64,000 nucleotides of DNA. Source: Gautieria morchelliformis. Lineage: Eukaryota > Basidiomycota > Agaricomycetes > Gomphales > Gomphaceae. The number at the start of each line of letters is the position of its first letter. The first letter of the stretch is position 1. Below are positions 43,619 through 53,791 of this stretch, one piece after another. Both the position numbers and the translations under genes were made by a program. Below the pieces are notes generated by a model. The model was not told the origin of the DNA, made no database searches, and was given only the letters and a program-made list of their open reading frames with translations. The stretch lies in contig WHVA01000296.1 of the NCBI GenBank assembly GCA_015179125.1, forward strand, positions 62,001-126,000. The letters run 5' to 3'.

Positions 43619-45990
43619 GAAGTCAAACCGGGACAGGTGTAGGGACCACCGTACTTGTCATCGGTTCAACTTCTTAGATGTGCGGAAATACTCGAGGTTC
43701 TTGTGGTCTGTCCAGATCTCAAATGGGCATAGAGCACCCTCGAGGAAATGTCGCCACTCCTCCAGCGCTCGGATGATTGCCAGCATCTCCTTGTCATGGA
43801 TCTCATAGTTCCGCTCGACCGGACTAAGGCTCTTAGAGAAGAAGGCAATCGGATGCCACCCCCACCATCTTCCGATGACTGTTGTGACAAGACCGCTCTG
43901 GTAGCTGTGTCAGAAGAATCCGCTTCGACTCGATAAGGGCGAGAGTCGTCGGGAAAGACCAGGACCGAGGCGGAAGTGATCAGCTCTTTGAGTTTGTCAA
44001 AGGAGGCCTGTTCCGGCTCTCCCCACCACCATCCAACCTCCTTCTTGGTGAGGTCGAAGAGGGAACGGGCGTGGCAGGAGAAGTCCTTGATGAACCGCCG
44101 GTAGAAATTGACAAACCCAATGAAGGACTGGACCTCCTTCTTGTTCCGCGGCACGGGCCAATCTGATACACCGGAAACTTTGACTGGGTCCATTTCCACC
44201 TTTCCTTCCGACACAATCACCCAAGATACTCTATCCGCGTCCGCTCAAATTCGCACTTTTCCGGCTTGAGACACAGGTTGTACTCCCGGAGCCGTTCCAG
44301 AACTCTCCGCACGACTTCCCGATGTTCGGACATTGTTTTTGTGAAGATGAGGATGTCATCGAGGTAGATGCAAACAACCCCTTCTGCTATCATGTCACGG
44401 AAAATGTCATTCATCATCGTCTGGAACGTGGCAGGACTGTTGGTAGGCCAAAGAACATGACTGTGGCTCAAAGAGTCCTCGGTTGGTGTGGAATGCGGCC
44501 TTCCACTCGTCTCCCTCCCGGATCCGGACATTATTGAAGCCCCAGCGGACATCCAGCTTAGTGAAGTACCTTGCCCCACGGAGTTGTGTGATCAGTTCAG
44601 AAATGAGTGAATGGGGGTACCAGTTCTTGATTGTGATTGCATTCAAGGCCCGGTAATCCTGCACAAGTCTGAGCGAGCCGTCCTTCTTCTTGATGAAGAA
44701 CACCGGAGATGCCATGGGCAACTTGGAGGGGTGGATCCTCCCTGTACGGAGGTTTTCCGCAAGGAATGCATCGAGCTCTACCTGCTCCTTGGGTGACAGT
44801 GGGTAGACTTTGCAGTTGGTGGGCTTTGACCCAGGCTCCAACTCGATGGCGTGGTCCCACAGCTTCCGTGGAGGCAGGGCATCAAACGACTCCTTGGAAA
44901 AGGCGTCCTCGAACTCCCGCAGGTACTCCGCAATTTCCACCTCCACTCTATCATGCCTCTTGGAGGCTTCAGCAAGGCGTTGCGAAATATTTCCGGTGGC
45001 GCGGATGTGTTCCGCTTCCGGCGGAAGGTTTACATACAGCAAGCGCTCCCCTTCCGCCAGAGTGTCTACTGGGTGGAGTCGGATGACGTTGGAGTCAGAA
45101 TCGGAATCGGAATCCGGAAATTCCGCTTCCGAGTCTTCTTCTGCAAGCAGTGGATGGGGGCCAGAACGACATGTCTGTATGAGCCGTTCGGTCTTCCGCT
45201 GCTCCTGGGCTCCTTCCGCACTTCCGCCAGCACATGTGACACTTGGCTGGACATCGACTCATCAGTACCTTCCGAGTCGCCAATTGATCTCCGGGTTGTG
45301 CTCCTGAAGCCAGGTAAACCGAGGATGATGTCTTGCTTCCCCAGGCTGGTGACTGCAAAGGAAGTGCGTTCTGAGTGTCCATCGTAGCGGAGAATTGTGT
45401 CTACATCTCCGTGATGGACCCTGCCTCATTGGGGCTTCCATCCACATTGAACACCGGGATTGCACATTGCAACTTCCGCGTGGTCAGTCGGTTCCGTTCC
45501 ACATAGTCCCGGTCCATAAACTGACCAGTGGCCCCGCATCGACAAGGGCGGGTCCGGATTTGACTTCTGCCGCATCTGTCGTCTGGATCTCCACCTTAAT
45601 GACTAGTGACTTGGGGCCAGGGGTGGCAGCAACAACATAGCGCTTCGGAAGGCGTTCTCCCAAGGGCGGATGCGGGATGGATGGGGTGTCGGATTTGGTT
45701 TTTGTGTGACTTTATCCGGTGGGTCTGCTGAAGTGAGGGGAGTGGGGGCTTTTCATTCTCTACTTCAAGACAGGCAAACCGGTTATGTACAGGCAGCAGG
45801 GGCACACATCTCACCCGCTGCGGTCACAAAATCCGACGCATCTTCCGCTTCCGGTGGACCATGTTCCACATTTTCGGAAATTTCTTCCGCAGTGGGCACT
45901 CCGCTTATGTCCGCAAGTGCGAGGAACTCTGGGAAGGAGCTCGAGTTTCTCCTCTGTGGTCATAAGCCGGATATCAAAGGCTTGGGGGCA
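43619..45990 (-). pseudogene. Protease-RT-RNase H region (gypsy element 1 pol, 5' part)
   Basis: Frames at 44407-45042 (VELDAFLAENLRTGRIHPSK, FIKKKDGSLRLVQDYRALNA, GARYFTKLDVRWGFNNVRI), 44217-44579 (NSPATFQTMMNDIFRDMI, then the active-site CIYLDDILIF) and 43666-44220 (NKKEVQSFIGFVNFYRRFIK, LTKKEVGW) give most of the reverse transcriptase. They also give the start of RNase H ([20 protein letters not shown]). They are in different frames, so shifts lie near 44450, 44218 and 43870. A TGA stands in the KKLNR-x-QVRW segment near 43655. The protease region (about 45250-45990) is not cleanly readable. Confidence 0.8.
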
Positions 45991-47182
45991 CTCGCGAGCA
46001 TAGTGGCCTGGTTGTCGACATCGGAAGCAGGTGATAGTTCCGTGGCCTTTTCCGCGCATGCGGTCAACATCCATCGGGGCAGGGGCCACTCTTCGAGGGA
46101 GGAGGGCTATGGTTCCTAATAGGAGCAGGCGGAGCAAGCATCGGAAATATTTTCCGTGTGGGAATGAATGCACTTCCGGGTTTTGGCACGGTGGAGTAGG
46201 ACGAGTGGAACTGCGTGTCATGTTCCGGCTCGTCTCCACGAAGGCCTCTTTGCCTCCCTGTTCCGGGACACCTCTGCGCAGCTTGGTACCACCCTTCCGG
46301 GTCATCAAAATCCGGAGCTCCATCCCCAAGCAGCGCAACTTGGTTCTGGAGTGTCGGATCAAGTCCTCGTTGGAATTTGATGACGATCGTCTTGTCGTCG
46401 TCATATTCCGCAAGGTCGATGAGCTCCTGGAAGCGATCGATGTAGTCATTGACCGGATCCTTGGCCTGGTACCAGCTGGTCCCCTCGAGCTTCGTACGGG
46501 CTGTGAGCTGCTCGTTTTTCGGGCAGAACTGGTCGGAAAATGTTTTCTCGAAGGCATCCCAGTCCCGGAAGTAGTTCCCCTTGCCCTTTGCTTCATGTCG
46601 GATCACCTTGTTTGCAAAACGGGCTGCGCAGTCCGATTTGAAAAAGGACAATGCCCAGTGAATCCGAGCCTGGTCGTTCGGAAAGAGGTCTCCGACAATT
46701 GCGAAGTAGATGCTGCATGTGTTGAAGAATGCCCGTCCCTTCTCCCGATCTCCGTCAAAGTCCGCCGGAGTTGCGGGTTTGACCTTTGCTAACTTTGTGG
46801 ACTTTCTCTCTTCCACTAGTTCCGCTTTTCCGAAATCCGGATCATCCAGCATTTCATTTCCACCACTTTGTGGAATATCAAACTTAGCCAAAATCGCTTG
46901 TAAGGCTGTTTCAGTCGCGTCGGTCTTCATCCGGTTCCGCGTCAATTCCTCCTCCATATTCCGAAGATGATCGTCCGGATCCATGTCGGAAGGAGAAATA
47001 TGGGACGGGATTTCCGAGGTTGGGAGCTCGACGTAAGAAGAGGGGCTGTCGTACGCTGTGTGTGCGGAAGAGGTTGCGATTTCCGAGTCGCTGTCTCCGA
47101 TTCCGAACGCACCTATGGCGAATGCAACGCGCGGTATGACCGCCGGTCCTCTAGGGGAGAGACTTTTCTGCTGTAAGGGCAA
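45811..47182 (-). pseudogene. Gag of gypsy element 1 with zinc knuckle
   Basis: The frame 46064-47182 has the retrotransposon gag domain (YFRDWDAFEKTFSDQFCPKN, then SWYQAKDPVNDYIDRFQELI and IKFQRGLDPTLQNQVA) after an acidic N-terminus. The first ATG of this frame lies inside the LTR; MDPDDHLRNMEEELTRNRMK (near 46980) is another possible start. The CCHC zinc knuckle TCFRCRQPGHYARECPQ (45988-46029) is in a different frame, so a one-base shift near 46060-46110 breaks the protein. Confidence 0.8.
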
Positions 47183-47660
47183 CCCTGGCTAGTTGTGGAG
47201 ATCACACTACCACACAACTGACAAGGGGAAATCCAAAGTATGTATAAATGAACAGAGTATACAAGAGAGGGGATTCTCACCTGACAAGGGGAAATTCAAA
47301 GAGAAAGGTCTAAGGACCCCCAATGTCAGCGAGCCTGTATTATACTACGCTGCGCAGCCAGGGACAACACTTGGCACCCGCCATCAACCCTGCATCTCCT
47401 TGACCACCCTGACCCTTGATCGACCCTTGATGCCACCTATTACACGAGTCGCTTGATTTCCGACACTGTTCTGAGAGTGGAAGTCGGAAATTGGAGTGGA
47501 ACTGGCAAGGCGAACAGAACTGGTGGAAGTTCTCCCAGAAGCGGAATCATTTCCGAAAGCGGAGGCGGAGATGGAATTGGAACCGGAACCGGAGTCGGAA
47601 ATGGAGTCGGAACTGGGGTGTGGTGTCGGAACTGGAAATGGAAAACAGGGTGTCCCCTGA
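47172..47660 (-). repeat. Gypsy element 1, 5' LTR
   Basis: Starts TGTAAGGGCAACCCTGGC at 47172 and ends TGTCCCCTGA at 47660, two bases short of the usual CA end. It carries one extra base in the CGGAA-rich part compared with the other copies. Confidence 0.9.
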
Positions 47661-48566
47661 GAGCCATGTCTTGGAAGATATCATTCATGAAGTGCTGGAA
47701 TGTCACTGGAGTTCGTCAACCCGAATGGCATGACGAGATATTTGAAGGACCCATATTGAGTTCGGAAGGCTGTCTTCCACTCTTGGCCAGAGGCGATCCA
47801 GACATTGTTGAATCCAGCAGGAAGGTCGAATTTGGTATAGACGTTTGCGCTTTTGAGTTGGTCGATAAGGCTCGGAATCAGTGGGATAGGGTACTTGTTC
47901 TTTCACGTGATACGATTCAACCCTTGGTAGTCCACACACATTCGCAGTGTACCATCCTTCTTCTTCGTGAACACAACAGGGGCGCCACCAGGTGATTGGG
48001 AGGAGCGGATAAATCCCTTGCCAAGCATATCTTCGAGATATTCTCAGAGCGCTTCTAATTCGCTGTTCGAGAGTGGGTATATGGGACCATGAGGTGGTGT
48101 GCCATCGTTCTCGATCTCGATGGTGTGGTCATAAGGGCGATGTGGGGGCAAGTCTTTGGCTTTAGCACGTGAGAAGATATCGAAGAAGTCATGGTACTCC
48201 TCTGGTACCACAGTCCTGAACATCTCTAACTCCTCCTTCGGTAGGGGGTTTTCATGGAGGAGTGTAGTCGGGGCTGGTGTGTTGCCTACAGCGCGAAGCG
48301 AAGTCGGTTCAGGGATGGTAGGGTGCATGTTTAACATGAAGGTTTCTTCTTCGCCAAGTTTCACGATTAGCTCGAAGGCAGCCGCACTGATTAGGCTTAT
48401 ATGTGGTGTTGCCCTCTTTGTCGGAGGTGGATCAGGAAGCGAAGAATGGAATGGGAGGTTGTCATTGTAAAGATGACGATCTTTGACCTTGTATCACAAG
48501 GGCACTGCAGAACTTGACCAAATAGTGGTATTCTGAATGCTACATAGTGACAGTGTAAGGTTAAGA
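47661..48566 (-). pseudogene. Gypsy element 2 pol fragment (protease-RT)
   Basis: Minus frames give PLPKEELEMFRTVVPEEYHD and FFDIFSRAKAKDLPPHRPYD (48044-48364), then RT pieces ending [12 protein letters not shown] (near 47665-47700). It is a different gypsy family from element 1 and is cut at 47660 by element 1's LTR. Several frame shifts and a stop (near 47910) are present. Confidence 0.75.
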
Positions 48567-48680
48567 TGTGATGGGAACCGCTGGCCGGTTCCCACGCATA
48601 AACTATACAGTGGGTCCCTAAGGGGCCCACTGGGATTATGTAATAACTAGAGTACATGTATGGTATCTAGGTTATTTACA
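48567..48680 (-). repeat. Short LTR of gypsy element 3
   Basis: TGTGATGGGAACCGCTGG to GGTTATTTACA, about 114 bp, with an internal stem (agtgggtccctaaggggccc). A purine tract (minus strand ctatagagggggaggg, 48681-48696) directly abuts it, which supports the 3'-LTR reading. A related sequence with the same stem lies near 58130-58190. Confidence 0.6.
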
Positions 48681-48713
48681 CCCTCCCCCTCTATAGACAA
48701 CTATAGGGGCCAA

Positions 48714-49569
48714 CTACGACTCATAGAGGTCATCCATGATGGAATCCTCTAGAGTGGCCGATACGATGATGTCATCGTCATACGGGGCCGGTGGAGCCCG
48801 TGACTCCTCCGGGGGCACCTCCGTGTCCATGGTGGTGATTGGGTGAGGCTGTTCTGCCTCGCCACTAGCGGTGGGTTCCGCGTGCTCAGTGGGGCCAGCA
48901 TCCTCGCGGAGCATGGCCTCAACGGCGGGATCCTCAGCCTGAGGAGGGGGCCGGAAGCGCGCCAGCTCCTGGTCGAGCTGAGCATGAGTGAGAGGTCGCG
49001 GCACCGCGGCTCTCACATGGCTGGTCTCAAGGACCTTTTGTTGGCCCTCGCGGGCGGTGGCACTGAATGCCGCGCTGGTGATGCTGCGTTGAACATTGTT
49101 CAATGCATGCCACTCGCTCGCGAGTGACACCCGTGTAGCGGGCCAACCATCTCGTGATCTCGGCGAGCGGGATGTCGCGGCCTGATCAGCCCCCCACGGG
49201 GTATGGGCCCGTGATGGACAGCCGCAAGCTGGTGCTCTGCGGCGTCAGGACTTCCCTGGCATCGACAAGGCTTGACCATTGGTCGGTCGAGCCGAACAGG
49301 TCAAGCAGCCTCGCCCTGAAAGGTGATGCGACCCCTTTGACCCAGGGCTCCAGGGCCTTCAACCACATCCAGACGTCCATGTCGTCTAGGTTGAAGGTAC
49401 CACGGATGGCTGATGGGATTCCTTCGGGGTTGTGTATCCAGCCCCTTAGGATGGCAGCGATGTCATGCGGGGTGCCGCCCACTATCACGAGACAATCCCT
49501 TTTGGGATTGTGAGCGTGTTGTTCGCGCTCGATGCGTTTGAATATGCCGATCATCTCGCGCGTGCGCAC
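48714..49569 (-). pseudogene. Gypsy element 3 accessory ORF, 3' part
   Basis: Two minus frames, 49186-49569 (IVGGTPHDIAAILRGWIHNP, then LEPWVKGVASPFRARLLDLF) and 48714-49130 (VSLASEWHALNNVQRSITSA to DDLYES), continue the long frame 49463-51313 after frame shifts near 49560 and 49150. They lie between the integrase/chromodomain and the 3' LTR. This is where some agaricomycete gypsy families carry an extra ORF of unknown function. Confidence 0.55.
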
Positions 49570-51250
49570 TCGTTGTGGCGTTTCTTTTGCCCACGCTAGG
49601 AGTTTGACGAAGCGTGAGTCGTCGAGCGGGCAGACGTCGTACCATTGAGTACGATGTTGTTGGGCCTTCCCTACTGGTCGTGGTAGGAGGCCTCGGTGGA
49701 TCTCCGAGTGGGATGATCATCCCCTCCCCTGGGTAGGGAGGGTGAACTGTCCCCGCCGGTGGAGGCAGGGCCACTCCAGGCCCGATGTACTGGGCCTCGA
49801 CCTGTGCTATCCACCATTGAAGGGCGGGGTCGTTGATTGTGTGCGATGATGACGCCGCCAGGTATGCGCTGATCGTGCTTTCCTTCGCAATGGCTAGCCC
49901 ATTGACGGTGTTGGGGGTGCCGCGCAATTTCTTGCACTTTTTCTTCGGCTGTTCTGCCAGCTGCTGTGCCCTCCCTGGGTCGTATGTCTTCCAGACGGAG
50001 GAGTCGGACTCCCATCCGTCCAGGACGCCATACGCAGCGTCGGAAGCCGCGCTCTGCCCCTCTGTTGTTGTCCTCGTCGGGGTCGGCACCGACAAGGGCG
50101 CCGTCACGCGAGGTGATGATGGCCCGGCCACTGGGTCCGTGGTCGGGTCATGTCGCGGCCTTTTTGAGGCTGTGTGGACGATAACCTGGAGCTGGGCAGC
50201 GCTCAGCTGCTGCTCCAGTTCCTGTATTTTGGCGCGCTCGGTTTCGAGCGCATTGTTGCGGTCTTCGACCGCGCGTTCCAACTCCTTGACCTCTTTTTTG
50301 AGGTCATGGATGTCCTGGAGGAGCTCTTCTTGCGCGTCACGCGCGATGCCCCTCGGGAGCCATCCCCAGGCCGCATCAACGACGTCGCCGATGTCTTCGT
50401 CCCGCATTTTGACCTTGCAGGTGCCTGTCGCGGCCCTTAGGTGCGCAGCATAGTCCGTGCACGTTGCACAATCGTCAGGGTGGACGATTGCGAGGGCATC
50501 CTGCCATCCTACGATCATCCAGTGCTCCTGGTCGACTGGAGCACGTAGGATATCTGTGGCCCCCTGTCTCGGGGCCGTTGTACGCATTGTGGACGTTGAC
50601 GGATCAACGTCCATCCCATCTTTGGGGGGCATCATCTTCGTGGGGATGATGGTGGTTAGCTTCCAAGAAACGATGCGCCCTCGGAAAGATCCGATGTGAA
50701 AATTTAACCGCGCCGTGGCCGGCGCATCACGTGGTCTGCACGTGACAGGTGTGTCTAGCGGCGTCTGGGGAGGTCGCGTGGCTTGCTCACCCCCACGAAG
50801 CTCTAGATAGTTATCTAGGGCTTCAAGGTCCTTGCAGGACGACATGGGTTCCCATGTCACGTCCCCTAGGGTCCAGCGGACCTGGAACTCCAGGTCCGTC
50901 GAGTTTATCCATCTATGTGCGATAATATCGTCGACGAGCCACTCCTCGTCATCATTCACTCCAAAGTCATAAAATGACTTGGCCTCACGACGAGGGAACA
51001 ATTCGTCGTTGTTAGCCTCATATCGTCGTACGAGGCTTGAATGTAAGACCGGTGAAATATGATGGCTTTTCAGCTCGTCGGGAAGATCAAGGGTCACCGT
51101 CGAGGCGTCGTTGTGAGCCTTGACGACGCGGTACGGTCCGATGTACCGCGGGACTAGTTTTCTGGCTCTTCCTTTCGGGAGAGTTAGGTTCTGTGTCGAG
51201 AGGAGAGGTTCTGTGTTGAGAGGTAGACAGGTTCTGTGTCGAGAGATAGA
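49463..51250 (-). CDS. Gypsy element 3: integrase C-terminus with chromodomain, continuous with accessory ORF
   Basis: The frame begins in truncated integrase (GRARKLVPRYIGPYRVVKAH, a GPY module). It passes a chromodomain-like segment (EEWLVDDIIAHRW, then LEFQVRWTLGDVTWEPMSSC). It then continues without a stop into a different protein (starting near PPKDGMDVDPSTST) with a Cys-x2-Cys stretch (DDCATCTDYAAHLRAA) and a coiled coil (DIHDLKKEVKELERAVEDRN, IQELEQQLSAAQLQV). The second part is a Pro/Ser/Thr-rich sequence to about 49600. The accessory part has no domain I know; in related elements I would expect a separate ATG. The 5' side ends at about 51250, where an LTR of the element-1 family starts. 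Confidence 0.65.
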   Translation of the reverse strand, partial: SISRHRTCLPLNTEPLLSTQNLTLPKGRARKLVPRYIGPYRVVKAHNDASTVTLDLPDELKSHHISPVLHSSLVRRYEANNDELFPRREAKSFYDFGVNDDEEWLVDDIIAHRWINSTDLEFQVRWTLGDVTWEPMSSCKDLEALDNYLELRGGEQATRPPQTPLDTPVTCRPRDAPATARLNFHIGSFRGRIVSWKLTTIIPTKMMPPKDGMDVDPSTSTMRTTAPRQGATDILRAPVDQEHWMIVGWQDALAIVHPDDCATCTDYAAHLRAATGTCKVKMRDEDIGDVVDAAWGWLPRGIARDAQEELLQDIHDLKKEVKELERAVEDRNNALETERAKIQELEQQLSAAQLQVIVHTASKRPRHDPTTDPVAGPSSPRVTAPLSVPTPTRTTTEGQSAASDAAYGVLDGWESDSSVWKTYDPGRAQQLAEQPKKKCKKLRGTPNTVNGLAIAKESTISAYLAASSSHTINDPALQWWIAQVEAQYIGPGVALPPPAGTVHPPYPGEGMIIPLGDPPRPPTTTSREGPTTSYSMVRRLPARRLTLRQTPSVGKRNATTSAHARDDRHIQTHRARTTRSQSQKGLSRDSGRHPA

Positions 51251-51254
51251 CGCG

Positions 51255-51526
51255 GTGCCATCAACCCTGCATCTCCCTGACCTCCCTGACCCTTGATCGA
51301 CCCTTGATGCCACCTATTATGCGAGTCGCTTGATTTCCGACACTGTTCCGAGAGTGGAAGTCGGAAATTGGAGTGGAACTGGCAAAGTGACCAGAACTGG
51401 TGGAAGTTCTCCCAGAAGCGGAATCATTTCCGACAGCGGAGGCGGAGATGGAATCGGAACCAGAAGCGGAGTCGGAACTGGGTGTGGTGTCGGAACTGGA
51501 AATGGAAAACAGGGTGTCCCCTGACA
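51255..51526 (-). repeat. Partial LTR of the gypsy element 1 family
   Basis: The last 272 bp of the LTR (from catcaaccctgcatctccc to TGTCCCCTGACA). The first part is missing and the sequence joins element 3 pol at about 51250. Just before the junction aggttctgtgt.gagag is repeated three times (51188-51245). Confidence 0.8.
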
Positions 51527-53791
51527 CTACCTTGGCGCCATTCAGGGATGATTCCCGAAGCCGAGGGTTCGGAAACTCGGCCGGGCCCTCGGGTTGTGCT
51601 CAGGTTGGACCCAGATCTCGGGTCGGAGCCGAAGCCGAGGCTAGAAATATCCTTGGGAGGGGGTTCCCCTGACAATGGGTGCCCAGTGGTCTCAGCACAT
51701 CTAGGCTCATCCCATGGGTCCCCAGCAGTCCCTACCCAGGGCTGTGCTACGGGCTGTGCTACATCCAGGTGTATCCTGATGCACAGCGCAAGGGCACACT
51801 AGGAATAGACTTGTGATATGCAGTATTTTCACATGGACAGTTTTATGTTGCAGTATCAAGAGGCACTAATTGGAACAGAGTCCATGTTCTTTAGGGGAGG
51901 GGAACAAAACATCTAATATTATATACAAAGAGGTGTTGCTAAACCATAATATGTATTTTGATTTGTATTTAATGTACACCAAAGATGTAGTTTCATTTCA
52001 CCAAATAATTCTTTAATACTATTGACTACCCCTGTGCAATGTTAACCTTAACTAACCCTGTGCAAAGCATGGATCCATTGGCCAGTAATGAGTAGAAACA
52101 GGAATGAGTGCCGTTTGTCAGCGATATGTGCTATTGATCGGCGGCGAGTAGTACTCACCGCAGGCCACATGGTGCGTGTCTACCCTGCGTCGGTGTTCGA
52201 GGCCGTGAGGTACAGGTCGGCTGTGGTCAGTATCAGTCAGCATGACCGAGTACCATCGCGTAGTGGTGCACGCTGGTGGCCAGCGCTGCGTAGTGATTAC
52301 CACCTTCTAGCACCACGCGGCACTAACCCCTGCGAACCGTGTATAACTTCTCAACCAAGACCCGCATTAGTCAGCTCAACTCGGTTCGGTAGCGCCCAAC
52401 GTGCCATTACTAAATATAAACTATGTGACATTAAAGGTATTAGAGCCGGATTGGCCACTTACATCGCTCGGCCAACAGGATGGCTCGGTCAGAGTGAGAA
52501 CAGCTTGCAAGTCTTGCTTTCACTCTGTTAAGCACCGCTCAACCTGACGTGACGTATCTTTGACACTATGTAACATGGCCCCCTCCTCTCCACCACCACC
52601 ACCGCTCCCGCAAGCGCCGTCATATTGGAGCGCCACCCCGGGAATAAGATTTCTAGCTATCCTTCTCTGCCTCCGCTCCTTTGATCCTAGTGCTGATTCG
52701 TGCTGAGCCACCACGTAGGCACGCGCACGTTGGCTGTGCGTCTACGAACGAATACCGCACAGCGAAACAGCGCACGAGATGGGGCGACGCCATATCTGGA
52801 GGGAAAGGGTTTGAGATGGGACGGGTGATTGAAGTGCGCGAGGATATTGCCGCCCCGACAGGGACCTTGAATTGCGGTATTTGTGGGTGGGTGCTTAGGA
52901 AGGTGTTTATTTCTGCCTCCTCCCTCTTGCCACGGGTGCTCCACATAGCTGCAAAAGCTTGCCCAATATGTCGTCATTCTAATAATATCATACAAGTTAA
53001 AACTGCGACCACCGATTCCCCTCAGTCGCGGGCCACGGGAACAGCTCTACATCACCACAGCTGATACACCGAATGCACCATGTCACGGATACCATGTCGT
53101 TGTGCCCCACGTCTTACATAACCCAGCAATCTTCACCTCGGCCGACCTCAGTTCCACTACATGCAGGACGCCGAGCTATCCATATCCTGAAATACTGCCA
53201 CGATGAGATGGTGCGTCTACTGAGACCATCTAGCACCGTCGAACTTGCAATTTTAGGTCACAATCCCTTCAAGTTGCTTCCTCGTGTTCATCTTTCTCCA
53301 TCCTCATATATGTCACACTGACAGGGATGGCGATGCGGAACGATGCCACCGATGCGTCATCTTCGTCATACGCCGTACCTTCGCCAACGCCGGCCTTACC
53401 ACACGTGAGCTTGTCGCGGTTTGTTTTCATTGACGTTCTCTTGGCTCTCACTCTGGATTGCCATTGAAGACCAATTACATGCCTGTTGACGTCAAATTGC
53501 TTGAAAGGATCTCCAAAACCCTTCCGAACCGCTTTCAGGCGGCTAACTATAACTGATGCTTCTACATCGTGTTCCTATCTGTAAATCTTTTTCATATGAT
53601 GTTCATCTGTCAGACCCATCCGTATTGCAAATTGTGCCATGCTTCAGCGATGCTGTGAATATCTGTTCATCTGGCAGCATCCATAGCCAGAATCTTATAT
53701 ATATACGCATTTCGCGGTCTGCTACTCCAACCCCACATCTCTGACACAAAACTTAGCCCCTCGTCTGCATCCTTGTTTTATTTCTTATACC
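51527..53791. other. No confident gene
   Basis: Open frames at 52088-52531 (+, 147 codons) and 52681-53064 (+, 127 codons) lack clear domains. The second has the words CGIC and ACPICRHSNN, reminiscent of a RING finger with its middle missing. The part near 51680-51790 resembles 5850-5950. Confidence 0.3.

Larger units (their letters stand above)
41432..47660 (-). mobile_element. Chromodomain Ty3/gypsy retrotransposon (element 1)
   Basis: Two LTRs enclose gag (right) and pol (left) in minus orientation with the order gag, zinc knuckle, RT, RNase H, integrase, chromodomain, which is the Ty3/gypsy chromovirus order. The integrase frame is intact but gag and the RT/RNase H region carry several frame shifts and a stop near 43655. 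The two flanks do not share a target duplication and the right LTR lacks its last CA, so the ends have been rearranged. Confidence 0.9.

Noticed and set aside
47150..47171. tRNA primer-binding site of gypsy element 1
   Set aside because: The sequence next to the 5' LTR does not match any tRNA 3' end that I can recall; self-priming is possible but cannot be judged by eye.
52681..53064. Possible RING finger (CGIC ... CPICR)
   Set aside because: The central Cys-x-His and following Cys pair are missing and no intron restores them convincingly.
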